In this document: in pieces, positions 13,361-38,051 of the stretch
Layout of the letters: every line of letters begins with the position of its first letter
How positions within the stretch are numbered: the first letter of the stretch is position 1
NCBI GenBank assembly: GCA_964020155.1
Contig: OZ026566.1
Span: forward strand, 2,364,289 to 2,428,288
Length of the DNA stretch: 64,000 nt
Direction of reading: 5' to 3'
From: Chondrilla cf. caribensis
Taxonomy: Eukaryota; Porifera; Demospongiae; Chondrillida; Chondrillidae
Program-made: the position numbers and the translations under genes
The notes under the pieces: model-generated
Seen by the model: the letters and a program-made list of their open reading frames with translations, nothing else
The model's database searches: none
What the model was told of the DNA's origin: nothing

Positions 13361-16300
13361 TACTGTACTTTTTCATGATGTCCTTTATGTATTTCTATCC
13401 ATCTACTCCTTGATGTAGAGATGCAATCATCTGCTGAACTGGAGTCAAGACAAAGAGCAGTGGATGATTTCAACAAGGTTAGACTGTATTATCAGTGACT
13501 ATATCCTACTCATTCAAACCCATTATTAGATGATGATGTGTCGTAACGATTCTGACCTACTATTGTAGCAATTGTACAGTCAGTTTGAGTCTGAAATCTA
13601 GTGAATTTCGTCCTACCATAGCGTTTGTTTGAAAAATTTCATTTACGCTATACTGTATATTTTAAAACATAGAAATAATGTCATTTTAGACATTCATGGA
13701 GTTTTGATATTGTTTTCCAATCCACAAGATCCTCACAAGACGTGTTTTATGTACACATAGTGTGTAGTCCAAGGAACCCCAGAGACATTAGTACATTATT
13801 TAAATGGAGCAAAAAACATAGGGTCTGGAATCCAGACTACCTGATGTGAATGTGTACTACGTACATGTTGTACATGTTATGCATGTCACATGTATTGAAT
13901 TGTACATAAGTACATATGTATGTACAGGCTAACAGATGGAAGAAGAGGGGCATTGCTTCTGTACCCATCAAGTTTCCTGTTGACTGGAACAACATTCCTT
14001 ACTCCGTCTTAGTCAGCATTTATGTTGAAGATGGTACTGTGGCTATAGCCCATGCTGGTGTGGAAATGGGTCAGGGGATTAACACAAAGGTAATGTGAGT
14101 GTACGTATGTGTGTGTGCATGTGCTCATATGAGTGTGTGTGTGTGTATGTGTGTGTGTCTGTGTGTGCGTGCGTGCGTGTGTGGGCTTAAACATGTAGCT
14201 AAGTGAGTGACTCCTAGCACTAATACAAACATGCATGAATATATTGTGTGTACATGTTTGTATGTATTTTTGCAATATACTGCTGCCCATGTTCAATATC
14301 ATGCAGGTTGCTCAGGCAGCTGCTAGTGTGTTGGGGATTCCCCTGGACTACATTAAGATTAAACCGTCAAATACTCTCACTGCTCCTAATTCATATCCTG
14401 ATGGTTCGTCCACTACTACTGAGCTGAACGTAAAAGCAGTGATGAAAGCATGTGAGGAACTCTGTAGTAGAATCGAACCAATCAGGAAGAAGATGGGTGA
14501 GGACGTCAAATGGGTGGACCTCATTAGAAAGTGCCACTCCAGTAGAGTAGACCTTTCAGCCAGGGCTTAGTAAGTGATATTTGAACATAATATGTATGTA
14601 CTGTGTGTACAGATCTGTACACACATGCTGTATATGAAGAACTGTGCACACATACTGTATTGTACCTGTTGAATGTGTTATTCAGCAAAAGAACCACTGT
14701 ACGTAGTTTTCTTATCGAAGATCCAAAATCAAAGCCTCCCATAATAGTGCTTCATCATTCACACAATACTGTTGTACTCTATGCATAAACTGCATACACT
14801 GTCTATACAAGATGTGCTCTTCTCCTTCAGTACATACTTTACCTACAGTATGTACATCATTGGAAAAAAAAGAGTAAATGCGATATTATTTTCCCATGAT
14901 GACACCTAGTTGATCAACCATTTTTGCATATGTGCATCATTATTGTAGGTGTACAGTGATGTGTTTTGTTGCATAAAGTTGGAATTTTGTGTACCAACTC
15001 ATACATATAATATGCATGTTTACATACATATGTTGTGTATTATTGTCTTGTACAGTGTTAACGAACTGACTGAGATGTTATTCCAGTACATGACCTATGG
15101 AGTAGGTTGTGTTGAGATTGAATTGGACGTGCTGACTGGACGAGTAGAACTGCTGAGAGCCGACGTACTGTATGACTGTGGTCAGAGGTCAGTTGTGCGG
15201 GCTGACAAGCTGCTTACATGTATACATATACGTACATAGGCAGCATCATTCGATCCAAGTGCCACACCAACTGTACATGTGTACATACATACATACATAT
15301 TTGTATAGCTATCGGTCTTTATACTGTGGTAGGTCATTGCTGCATGATTCACCTAGGCCTGGCCGCTAGAGCATGTAGTGATGAGATAGTTTGAGTTAGT
15401 TCGCCAACCCTTCAAAATGGGAAGGCACAGATGTCCAACCAGTCCTACTCTGCCTAATGTAGAGGGCAAACTGGCTGCCTATTCATATCACTACGTGGCT
15501 AGTGTTCCTAGCAACTGCCACTGCCGTAGTCCACTGATGATGATGGTGGTTTAGTAGTGTTCAGGCTCAACTCCCAATTCTCTCTTGTCAATTCCCAACT
15601 GCATTGCTTTCATAAGAGATAATCTCCAAGGACTAACCCATACCTGGACAGTTCTAATATGTACAGTATATGCTACCACTGCTGTGCATACACTTTGTAA
15701 AGTACTTGGAAAATCATTGTCCTTGCCACACTATCACATCACCATGACAACTTCACTACTGGCATCGCAGTCAACTACTGTGTGTATGTATTTATTACAA
15801 GGAATATGAAGAGTCTCCCCTCATAACCTCTATGTAGTGAGGCTGAGATTAGCAGTGTGCATAGTACACCATTAATAATTATTGTACAGTATATTCACAG
15901 TATGGTGATGAGGCAGTTAGGTACACATGTGGTATGTACTGTACAGGGTATGTATTCTATCCCCCTTCAGTATGAACCCTGGGTTGGACATCGGGCAAGT
16001 TGAAGGTGCCTTTGTCATGGGTCTGGGTTACTGGCTGACAGAAGACGTCAAGTACGACGTGAAGACAGGGGAGCTCCTGACACACAATACATGGGTGAGG
16101 TGTCCAGCCTGTCTTGCTAGACCGTCCCCATCTACTGTTGGATAAAATACTAGATGGTGATGCTAATTAACCATTTTATCACATGATTCAGCTCTCCTAC
16201 CACTAAGTCTTGGTTGTATTGTTACCATAGTGATATTAATTTTGGTTATCTATAATTCAACCACAGGAATACAAGCCTCCGTCCAGCAAGGACATCCCTG

Positions 16301-17200
16301 TTGATTTTAGAGTTTCACTGCTGAAGAATAGACCCAATCCGTCTGGTGTGCTGGGTTCAAAAGGTGCTGTGAGACTGTGTTTGTACTGCAGGTACCTCTG
16401 TGTACAGGTCCTCCTGAGCGGGGTTGGCAGACCTGGCAGACACTGGAACAATGCCTGCGAATTCAGCCTTTTGTAGAAGTAGAAAGTCATGGACTCGTTG
16501 TACATACATAACATGTAGAGCATCCATTTGCCTGATCAAAGCCGAATATGGCTTCCACCGCCCACTATATATTGTGTCTACATACATACATACGTACATC
16601 CTCATAATGTACATATGCTCATATGCCAATCCTGAAGTATGTACATGCAAATTTTTGATAGGGAATGCAGTACATGAGATACTGTATGAAATCAGGGGTG
16701 AAAATAGAGTACAATGTTGCTATACTTCTCTCCTGTCAGCTGTGGGAGAGCCTCCTCAGTGTGTGAGCTGTGCGGCCATGTTTGCTGTGAAGAGAGCCAT
16801 TTTCAGTGCAAGGAAGGAAAATGGAAATGAGGACTACTTCACCTTGTGTCAGTAACTGCCCAAGTCTGTTGTACACTATTGTACTGAAAGGGTTACTGTA
16901 TGTACACATTACTTGTGTTATGAAAGTATGTGGGAGTATGTGTTCATACAGTTGGTGTGAAAGTCGTGTAGGGTAAGTGTAGTCCATGTTAGAACTACAT
17001 GGTATTATACAGTATTGCCATCCTGTGTTATTGTGAGTCTGTGAGCTTGCAGGAGTGTGATGTGGAATCACATTTGTGCTGGGCTTAATGTTAATGAATA
17101 CGTATTAAATTTTTTCACCATTTCCATTTTAGCTGCTCCAGCCACAACTGATGTGATCCAACAGAAGTGCCTTGTGAACACTGAGCAGTTCTGCCTGTGA
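2522..17200 (+). CDS. Xanthine dehydrogenase/aldehyde oxidase family molybdo-flavoenzyme, 30 exons
   Basis: Joining 30 exons by GT-AG sites and phase gives one uninterrupted 1263-residue frame (family usually ~1330). Exons include 2522-2746, 3018-3079, 3180-3278, 3570-3646, 4293-4541, 5304-5377, 6026-6169, 6454-6702, 7167-7274, 8208-8489, 11071-11175, 14307-14569, 15971-16094, 16740-16847 and 17133-17200. Domain order: 2Fe-2S domain with CGEGGCGCC; second 2Fe-2S domain with [10 protein letters not shown] and [11 protein letters not shown] domain with [13 protein letters not shown]; molybdopterin domain with GGGYGAK, MGQG and the catalytic Glu in VGEPPQ. The family hydroxylates purines or aldehydes at the Mo centre and passes electrons through Fe-S and FAD. 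The bovine XDH Glu802 site is Ile here (GAKISR) and the Arg880 region is also changed ([10 protein letters not shown]), so purine specificity is unlikely. The FAD-side segment NAHAYVNAG resembles aldehyde oxidases. Aldehyde oxidase-like is my inference; family membership is secure. Confidence 0.93.
4649..4825. mobile_element. Short inverted-repeat element (MITE) with CAGTG ends, in an oxidase intron
   Basis: The element starts CAGTGAAACC and ends GGTTTCACTG. It is 177 bp, has no coding capacity and is flanked on both sides by TA. The TA target and CAGTG termini fit a Tc1/mariner or pogo-type non-autonomous element; family assignment is inference. It lies in the intron between exons 5 and 6 of the oxidase gene. 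Confidence 0.75.
6294..6401. repeat. (GT)n microsatellite in oxidase intron
   Basis: GT repeat with a short CG interruption (GCACGCGCGT), between the exons ending 6169 and starting 6454. Alternating purine-pyrimidine DNA of this kind can adopt Z-DNA. Confidence 0.95.
6709..6759. repeat. (GT)n microsatellite just after a splice donor
   Basis: A pure GT run begins a few bases after the donor at 6703. Confidence 0.95.
11350..11717. repeat. Long GT/G-rich low-complexity tract in oxidase intron
   Basis: About 370 bp of GT repeats broken by runs of G (up to nine) and a repeated unit of GTGTTTGTGTGTGTGCATAT type. It lies in the intron between exons ending 11322 and starting 11971. G-runs on the sense strand could support G-quadruplex structures in the pre-mRNA. 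Confidence 0.9.
12144..12264. repeat. (CA)n microsatellite in oxidase intron
   Basis: CA repeat on the sense strand, ending about 20 bases before the acceptor of the exon that starts at 12287. Confidence 0.95.
13246..13358. repeat. (CA)n microsatellite in oxidase intron
   Basis: CA repeat on the sense strand, within the 235-bp intron between exons ending 13183 and starting 13419. Confidence 0.95.
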
Positions 17201-17544
17201 GGTGCCCAGCTATGACCTTACATGGAACATGTATTGCCACATATGTATGTAGTGACATGGTATTATTTTAGCTACTATTATGATTGAGTTGTGACTACCA
17301 ATATATACATTAGTGCATAATGTTTATATTTTTTTGAAAATTGCATAGACACACTAGTACAATACAATTATGATGGAATGTCGGAACTGCACTTTAGCAG
17401 CTATATTGTTTACAAAGGCTGTCAGGAAAGCCATCTGTCAGGCTGCCATCCCAACAAAATGGCACACCCGATTGATGATGGGGTGCATATGTTGTTCATC
17501 AATGGCATACTATAGCCATTGTTCTCAGACATATAGTTGCAAGC
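17201..17544. other. 3' flank of oxidase gene, no gene seen
   Basis: AT-rich sequence with several ATTA words and no convincing open frame. It separates the oxidase stop codon from a TTAA-flanked transposon. Confidence 0.5.
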
Positions 17545-17548
17545 TTAA

Positions 17549-18373
17549 ACGTAGAGGTCGCGTATAAAAGGGGGGGTGGTCACACGTTTACGGAGTTTAC
17601 GGAACAAAATGGCTGCCTTATGCATTCGAATTATAGAAGATTAGTACAAATTGTTTCGTGTTGTACGCCGTACGAAGCTCTATATACATCATAGAATCAA
17701 TACATGTACCACAATACAAATAAACACGACTAAATATATACAAAATGGCTACATAATCACATATAGTGTTGATTGTTTCGAGATACGTACGTATGCTGTG
17801 CGAGTTTCGCCGAAGAGGCTGTGCATTTCTTCTAAAGTAGCACTTTTCTACAAGTGCGAAGCTTTATTAACACCAGGAACGACTTATATGAAGCAGTTCG
17901 GCGCTCAGGTGTCACTTTTAACCTCGATTGTTTCAGAGAAGCTTAAGAATTAACGCAGGGATCGCAAAAACAGTGTAAACAACCAACCAACAAATCCTCT
18001 GCACCACCCAATGTTGGAGATCGTTCTCCGTTTGAAATTCTACGCCTCCTAGAAGGAGGTACACCACCAGAAATACCACCACTCGCCATCGTTGAAATCG
18101 TCAAAGAAAATACAATAAAACTGATATGTGTGTGTCATATGTTTCTATTGTGCTTTGTTCCATTGTTTCGATCAATTATCACGTATGAAGAAGGCCGAAA
18201 AGAAGCCCTCCTCGGAGAGCTTCTTCTCGACTTTTTGAAACTCGCGCTCAATTAACTTTTAGATAGTGTGACCACCCCCCCTTTTATACTCGAGCTCCAG
18301 AAGCCGGTCGCTCGCACGCGAGTTTGCTGCTCCGTATCCGTAGGGTATGCGTTTATATAAACGACCTCTACGT
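17549..18373. mobile_element. 825-bp inverted-repeat element with TTAA target duplication
   Basis: The ends are perfect inverted repeats, ACGTAGAGGTCG at 17549-17560 and its complement at 18362-18373. They are flanked by TTAA at 17545-17548 and 18374-18377. A second, inner inverted repeat (TATAAAAGGGGGGG then TGGTCACAC) lies at 17563-17585 and, reversed, at 18267-18289; on the right about 70 bp separate it from the outer repeat. TTAA duplication is typical of piggyBac-type elements, but the terminal sequence is not a piggyBac end I recognise, so the superfamily is open. No transposase is seen; two short open frames are inside. Confidence 0.75.
17947..18255 (+). CDS. Unrecognised open frame inside the TTAA-flanked element
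   Basis: This frame is open for 102 codons without an early ATG, so it would need an upstream exon or a non-AUG start. It reads like protein rather than noise: a polar N-terminal part (SAPPNVGDRSPFEILRLLEG), a hydrophobic stretch around LICVCHMFLLCFVPLF that could be a membrane helix, and a charged tail ending LLLDFLKLALN. Another open frame in a different phase ends at 17953, just overlapping it. I recognise no family. It may be a cargo or remnant exon of the element, or chance. Confidence 0.25.
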   Translation, partial: ELTQGSQKQCKQPTNKSSAPPNVGDRSPFEILRLLEGGTPPEIPPLAIVEIVKENTIKLICVCHMFLLCFVPLFRSIITYEEGRKEALLGELLLDFLKLALN

Positions 18374-18488
18374 TTAAGGTTAATGGGTACAGATTTATTC
18401 AAATGTAACGAATATATTAATACACTTAACACAAGCAACAAAATACATACAATATTAAATATTTATATTACAATTTGTCTGTTTGTAA
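18374..18488. other. Gap between element and RhoGEF stop codon
   Basis: AT-rich sequence, likely the 3' UTR of the minus-strand RhoGEF gene. It contains AATAAA-like words on the minus strand, but I cannot fix the polyadenylation site. Confidence 0.4.
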
Positions 18489-20290
18489 TTACTTGTGAAA
18501 CAGTTTTCTAAAGAGCTTAGTTACTTTCTTTGGTTTCTTCTGTGTTGTTTTGACTGACACGTTACTTATATCCATGATCTCCATCGCTTTCAGACTGGAT
18601 GGGGTACCAACCGCCCCATCCATCTCATTCAGCAGTGGGGTAGAGGAGTACATCATCCCAGTCTTTGTTGCTGACTTCAACGGGGTGATTTGAGATACAG
18701 ATGACTCGCAGTTGAGAAGATCCTCACTTGACTGTGTGACGGTGCTGCTGAGTGTGCTATCACTTGGTATAGATGAAGCAATAGAACCACTCCATCGTTT
18801 CCTATGATCAAAGATGATAATTTGATGATGATGATTAGTAATTACCTTGAATCTACTCACCATTTTCTTTTTTGTCTCTTTATTCGCTGGATTCTTTTAG
18901 AATACGGCGTTGTCTGGGTTGTAAATTTTGTTGCCAATATTATGGCACTGTTCAGCATACTAAGCTCTCTTTCAACCAACTCCACGGCTGTCTTCAACTG
19001 GGGGTCAATTGTTGGTTGGATGTGCAACAACTCGCTCAGAAGTAGCTTGTATCGAGGTAGCCTCTGAACTGGGGTCAGGAGGTGTGCAAGTAGATCCAAT
19101 CCTTTGCACTTTGGGTTGGATAGACAATCCTGTACAAGGGGTAATGTATATAAATATCCATACCGATATATACACACTGCACACATACAAGTCTTGCAAA
19201 CTCCTCACACAATGACATTGTACATGTCTCATGCTAACCTGATAAACTCGCTGATAATAGGAATCGTATGTGTATCTCTGCTGCACTTGGCATGACACCT
19301 GGAAACTATTCATATAAGCCCCATACACTCCAGAAAGGTTGACCTTAAGGATAACAATTGACACAATTCAACTAAAGGTAACCCAGTTTCAATAAGTGAT
19401 TTCCTCCTTACCTCGGTGTCATATAGAAGGTGAACGAAAACGCTTCCAATAGAACTGCAATTGGAACTATTGACTTCAGATGTCAAATGGTGGAGCAGTG
19501 TGGTGTGAATCTCAATGAGTTGCTCCAACTGAGCCGGAAACAGCAACCTAACAGGATAGGCAGGGTGAGATCATATATAGATACATACATACATACATAT
19601 GCACATCTAGTGAAGGGCATACTGGTGTTGACAGAGGATATATTTATGCATACAGTTGTATTGGTTACAGTAGGAGGTACATGTGTGTACATACATACCT
19701 GAAGTCTCTTGCTTGTACCACATTCCTTCTTTCCATGTGTCCCATGAACACATCAGTGATTACATAGAGTTGGGACAGGTAACTCTCTTCAGTATATAAC
19801 AATTCTTTACATTTCATCTTGTAAAGCAGGTCTGGTTCAGGTTTTGGCTGATGAATGGGTATGGAACTCGGACTGTAGTATTGCCAAAATAATCTTGATC
19901 GCAGAGGGGAATTTCTGTCAAAGACTCCATTTTCAAACATGGAACTAGTGCTAGCATTTCCAGCTTGCTCAAAGGTTGGCCCCAGATGAACAGGAACCTT
20001 CCTAGGGACAGACTTTGACCAGTGGCAGGATGAGTGGATTGCTCTATCTGCAAAATAAAGGATAAGTACATGACATGCAATACCAGCCGTCACTAGGTCA
20101 CAAGAAGATCACTAGAAGATCATTAGAAGATCACTAGGTCACTAGGTCACTGGTAGTGACAAGTACTAATTCTGCACTGACCTGAAGGCATTGCCTGTCG
20201 AAGGGGAGTAACGTTTTCTTTATCTTCCGGAGGGGATAGGTACCACTTCGACAAGGGAACAGAGTTACTAAATGAGTCCGAATAAGCCAT
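18489..20290 (-). CDS. RhoGEF (DH domain) protein, six exons
   Basis: Minus-strand exons 20290-20182, 20047-19699, 19547-19412, 19343-19239, 19129-18861 and 18801-18489 join in phase to 426 residues. The first ATG starts MAYSDSFSNSV. A DH domain starts near residue 110 (KCKELLYTEESYLSQL) and contains the hallmark CR3 motif TPVQRLPRYKLLLSELL near residues 250-267. DH domains exchange GDP for GTP on Rho, Rac or Cdc42. The usual PH domain after DH is absent: the remaining ~125 residues are Ser/Thr-rich and end in a basic tail (KKPKKVTKLFRKLFHK) that could bind acidic membrane lipids instead. The start lies 349 bp from the divergent LRRK-like gene. Confidence 0.88.
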
Positions 20291-20639
20291 GTTTGTCAAG
20301 ATGAATGATCGATGTACATTTCTTGTCGGCGTGCATTGATTATAACAGATGCGAAAGGATCACCAACTGTCGCGTTGTAATTCATCCTCCCGCCATCCCA
20401 ACTATCCCGCCAATTAAGAAATGGCGTATCATGGTTAATAACTGTAGTAGCATTAGAATAGAATCCACGATTTCTTTTTCTTGCTTCTACTTCTCGATTG
20501 TTGGAATCGTGTTCGAGTATTGTAGCTATGTATTTGAAAAGGCTGTCGGGAAAGTCCCTACTCCAAATAAGGTCCTGCGTGAGTTGATTACGTTCTATGA
20601 CTATGCATCACATGGTCTTCAAAATGACTGCCCAACAGA
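20291..20639. promoter_or_regulatory. Candidate bidirectional promoter between RhoGEF and LRRK-like gene
   Basis: The two start codons are 349 bp apart and point away from each other, so the 5' UTRs and any core promoters must share this segment. No clear TATA box was identified. Shared regulation is inferred from the arrangement only. Confidence 0.5.
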
Positions 20640-29383
<8,744 letters not shown>

Positions 29384-29618
29384 TGTCTGAACCCAAGTGA
29401 ACTCCTGTACAATGTTATTTTTATAAGTGATTGTGTGTATGCATGTGTACAGTAGTTGCTATTCCTCTATAATACTGTTGTGGAAGTTTATAATGTACAT
29501 GTGAATGTATAATGTATCGTGTAATAATATAAATATTACTATAATCATAAATATTATACACGGTGTACGTATTAATACATAAACGGAACTCGTCAAATAA
29601 ATTCGTCGTTATAGACTA
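29384..29618. other. Intergenic gap, LRRK-like 3' end to SAM-protein start
   Basis: AT-rich sequence with TGTAC and AATATAAATATT words. It likely carries the 3' UTR of the upstream gene and the promoter of the downstream one. No open frame is supported. Confidence 0.4.
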
Positions 29619-35228
<5,610 letters not shown>

Positions 35229-35573
35229 CATGTTGTATCATTGTTGTAACCTAAATAGGACAAGTAATTATACATTTCATTTGTTCTCTCATCCTGTGAC
35301 TGTTTTATCTTATGTATGTTTGTACACTTAAGTATTTTTATCAGTTGTTTTTGTAGGAAAAACCACAAGTGTTGTATTTGACAATGTGATAGGTTTGTTG
35401 TTAAAGTACATTTGGGTACCAGGAGGCCCTTGAGGTCCGTTACACCATCCCTTCCCGTTAATGATCTTTTTTTGCCGAGAGGTCAACAAGTAAAACACTC
35501 ATGGGCTTGAGGAATGGTAGGAGTATTCCTTGTAGTCCAATGTTGAACCTCCAAAGTGTACACTCTATATAAT

Positions 35574-36114
35574 CAGTGTTGGGGTCGTTACTTTTGAAAA
35601 GTAATCACACTACTTATTACATATTACTTTTCATTTATGTAATTCGTTACAGTTACATATTACTTAATATCAAATGTAACTAGTAATAATATTACATATT
35701 ACATTGACATACATAATGATACATAATATTTCCACCCAAAGAAAGTAGGTTTCGTATGCATGTCTCTAATCTTTCCGTTTACCCTTGCCAACTCATGTTT
35801 GTTGAAATCATGTGGTTGATTGCACAATACATTGAGTCACTCTCGGTCAGCACATGGGAAATCATAGCTAGTGGGTGAGAGGGTCAGTTTACAGCCATTG
35901 AATGTATGTTTCTCGTTAAAATAAGCCTTTTGTTTTGTTTATTACTATGTTTATAGCCAATATCAGTATTGGATGCAAATGAAGTAGTGCGTTACTTTTC
36001 AAATGTAATATATTATTTGTTACAAGACAGGTATTTCGTTATATTACTTGATTACCAGTAGTGTAATAATATTAGGTAACTAAATACCAGAGTAATGCGT
36101 TACCCACAACACTG
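35574..36114. mobile_element. hAT-like non-autonomous DNA transposon
   Basis: The left end is CAGTGTTGGGGTCGTTAC and the right end, reversed, is CAGTGTTGTGGGTAACGC. These are the typical ends of many hAT elements. The flanks show ATATAAT directly repeated on both sides, close to the 8-bp duplication of hAT. The interior is built of degenerate ATTACATATTACTTTT units and has no transposase. Confidence 0.82.
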
Positions 36115-36403
36115 ATATAATATTGTTGCATTATTATAATATTATAATAATACCATAATATATAAAAGTATAAATGATCAAAATATAAATTGAGCTTGTG
36201 ATATAATATATAGTATACTACAGAATTAATATTACAGTGATATATTGTATAAATATTATACTAATATTATGTGTACATATAGTATAATTTATATTAACTA
36301 AGCTTATGCTCATACTGTAACAGCATAACTTCTAACAAAGATTGATCTTTTTACTTTTAATGGAAAATGGAACTGTTGCATGAAGCTGTAGTCTTGTTTC
36401 AAG
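36115..36403. other. AT-rich stretch upstream of the PLP-enzyme pseudogene
   Basis: Strongly AT-rich sequence with ATAATATTATA-type words and no open frame. Confidence 0.5.
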
Positions 36404-37506
36404 GGCCTTTGTGAGCAGTTTGATGGTTCCCATGGGTAGTGGTGGTACAGGTAAAAACTTCGTAATTGCTAAAATCCAACCTTCAGTGAGAAACTCATCA
36501 CATACGTTTGCTACATGTTATGTACTTGGCTCAAGTGGTCATGAGGAATATACACCCATGCACTATACTTCTGAACTTCCTTTAGTCATGATCCATGTTG
36601 TTGTCTTTGATATATTGCTCTTTATTATCAAAACCACATTGATACCTATTGTAAGTCAATTACAGCTGGTGAAAGAAGATGGACGTCTGTTACATGTAGC
36701 CTGATAACATCATTGACATCATTGACAACTTTAAGGGTCTCTAATATGGTGTGTCTACCAACAGGAATTGGGTCGGTGTTTATTTATTTTATATGTTAAT
36801 AGTATTATAGTCATCTCAGAGATTGTTGTTTTTGATGTATATAGCATCCGTTACCATAGAAACAGTACTATTATACAGCAATTTTATAACAGTATAAAGT
36901 GTTAGCAATGGATGCTATACTGGTTAAGACATGGACACTCGGGCAGTATGACATACAAAATACACTCGCCCTTGATTTTTTATAATACTGCCCTTGTGCC
37001 CATGTCTTAACCACTAAATAGCAATCACAACATATTTTAACTACCTATATTCCTACCTGGTTATGTACTAAGATGAGTGGGTATTGTCCCGTTGTGCATA
37101 GACCTTTTGTTGAGGATCAGTAGTCATACAGGAGTGATACTGGACCCAGTCTACACAGTCAAGGCTGGTAACGGCATGTTGACCGAAATGTCCATTAATC
37201 CACAGCGATTCAAAGGGAAGCGTGTATTATTTATACACACATGTAGGTCCTTCATTGCTATATATAAGATATTATACAAACAACATACATTTGTCACTTG
37301 AAATTTATAATTTGGGATCAGGTTGTCTATGTTGGATTATGATAAAGACAATTATTCCACTTATAATATTACATGTTGTATTTAATGTACTATTGTTATA
37401 ATTTGTTATTCCAGGTGGTTTGTTTGTTAATTTTGGTTCACTGAATTCACTGACTAAGGAGGCAAGTCAACAAAAAATGAAGACAATGGAGGATTGGCTA
37501 TTGTAG
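36404..37506 (+). pseudogene. 5'-truncated D-cysteine desulfhydrase/ACC deaminase pseudogene
   Basis: Only the equivalents of exons 6-9 of the three intact neighbours are present. Exon 6 (36404 on) has lost codons after the EQFD segment. Exon 7 (about 36590-36774) has its AG acceptor changed to AT, carries in-frame stops (around 36701-36707) and has many substitutions. Exons 8 (37102-37243) and 9 (37414-37506) remain nearly intact, with [15 protein letters not shown] and the MEDWLL end. The 5' half, including the PLP lysine, is absent. It cannot make an active enzyme. Its 3' flank matches that of the second intact copy (ending 45255). Confidence 0.85.
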
Positions 37507-38051
37507 GACATTTTGCATGCATATTTGTATTTGGTTCTACTTTTTATCATTTGAAATGTCTTGGTACTTGGTACAACAGTGTTTAACCAATTAGTCTTTT
37601 TTAGTTATTTGTAACATCTAAATAACAATTTTTTTACTCTGATGCATAACCAGACCAAACCAAGAATAAATTAAGGACAATCATGATATATTAGTGTATC
37701 TATGTTAAGAATATATTCACACTCGTAGCTGATGTGATAATTCTTATAATGTTACGCTCTAACTTCAGTTTGTGCAGTCTTATGATTCAGATTCCTCGTT
37801 TATCTGCAAAGGTCTGGATTAATGTCAGGAATCAAGTGGTAACGCCCGGACCAGCCACTGATATGTGTATACATTAATAACCCAAACCATAGATATAACA
37901 ACCCACATCTGGTGATGTACTCGATCCTTTAAATTTTAGACACCTAATTTCCACTAGGCGCCCTAGGCGACTGTTTTCGAAGTAGTTTGGATAGCTCTAC
38001 TCCTGTATATCCGTCACAGCTTCCTCAAGATCTGGTTGGAAAGGCTGCAAA
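37507..38051. other. Intergenic, promoter side of first intact PLP enzyme
   Basis: The sequence just after the pseudogene matches the 3' flank of the gene ending at 45255. The part before 38052 carries a GGCGCC...GGCGACT block also seen upstream of the other two copies, a likely shared promoter or 5' UTR element. Confidence 0.5.

Noticed and set aside
15300..15800. Possible SINE in the oxidase intron between exons ending 15187 and starting 15971
   Set aside because: Balanced composition suggested an insert, but no A/B box pair, tail or target duplication could be shown.
2522..17200. Calling the oxidase a purine xanthine dehydrogenase
   Set aside because: The two pocket residues that define purine oxidation in bovine XDH are not conserved, so the symbol XDH was not used.
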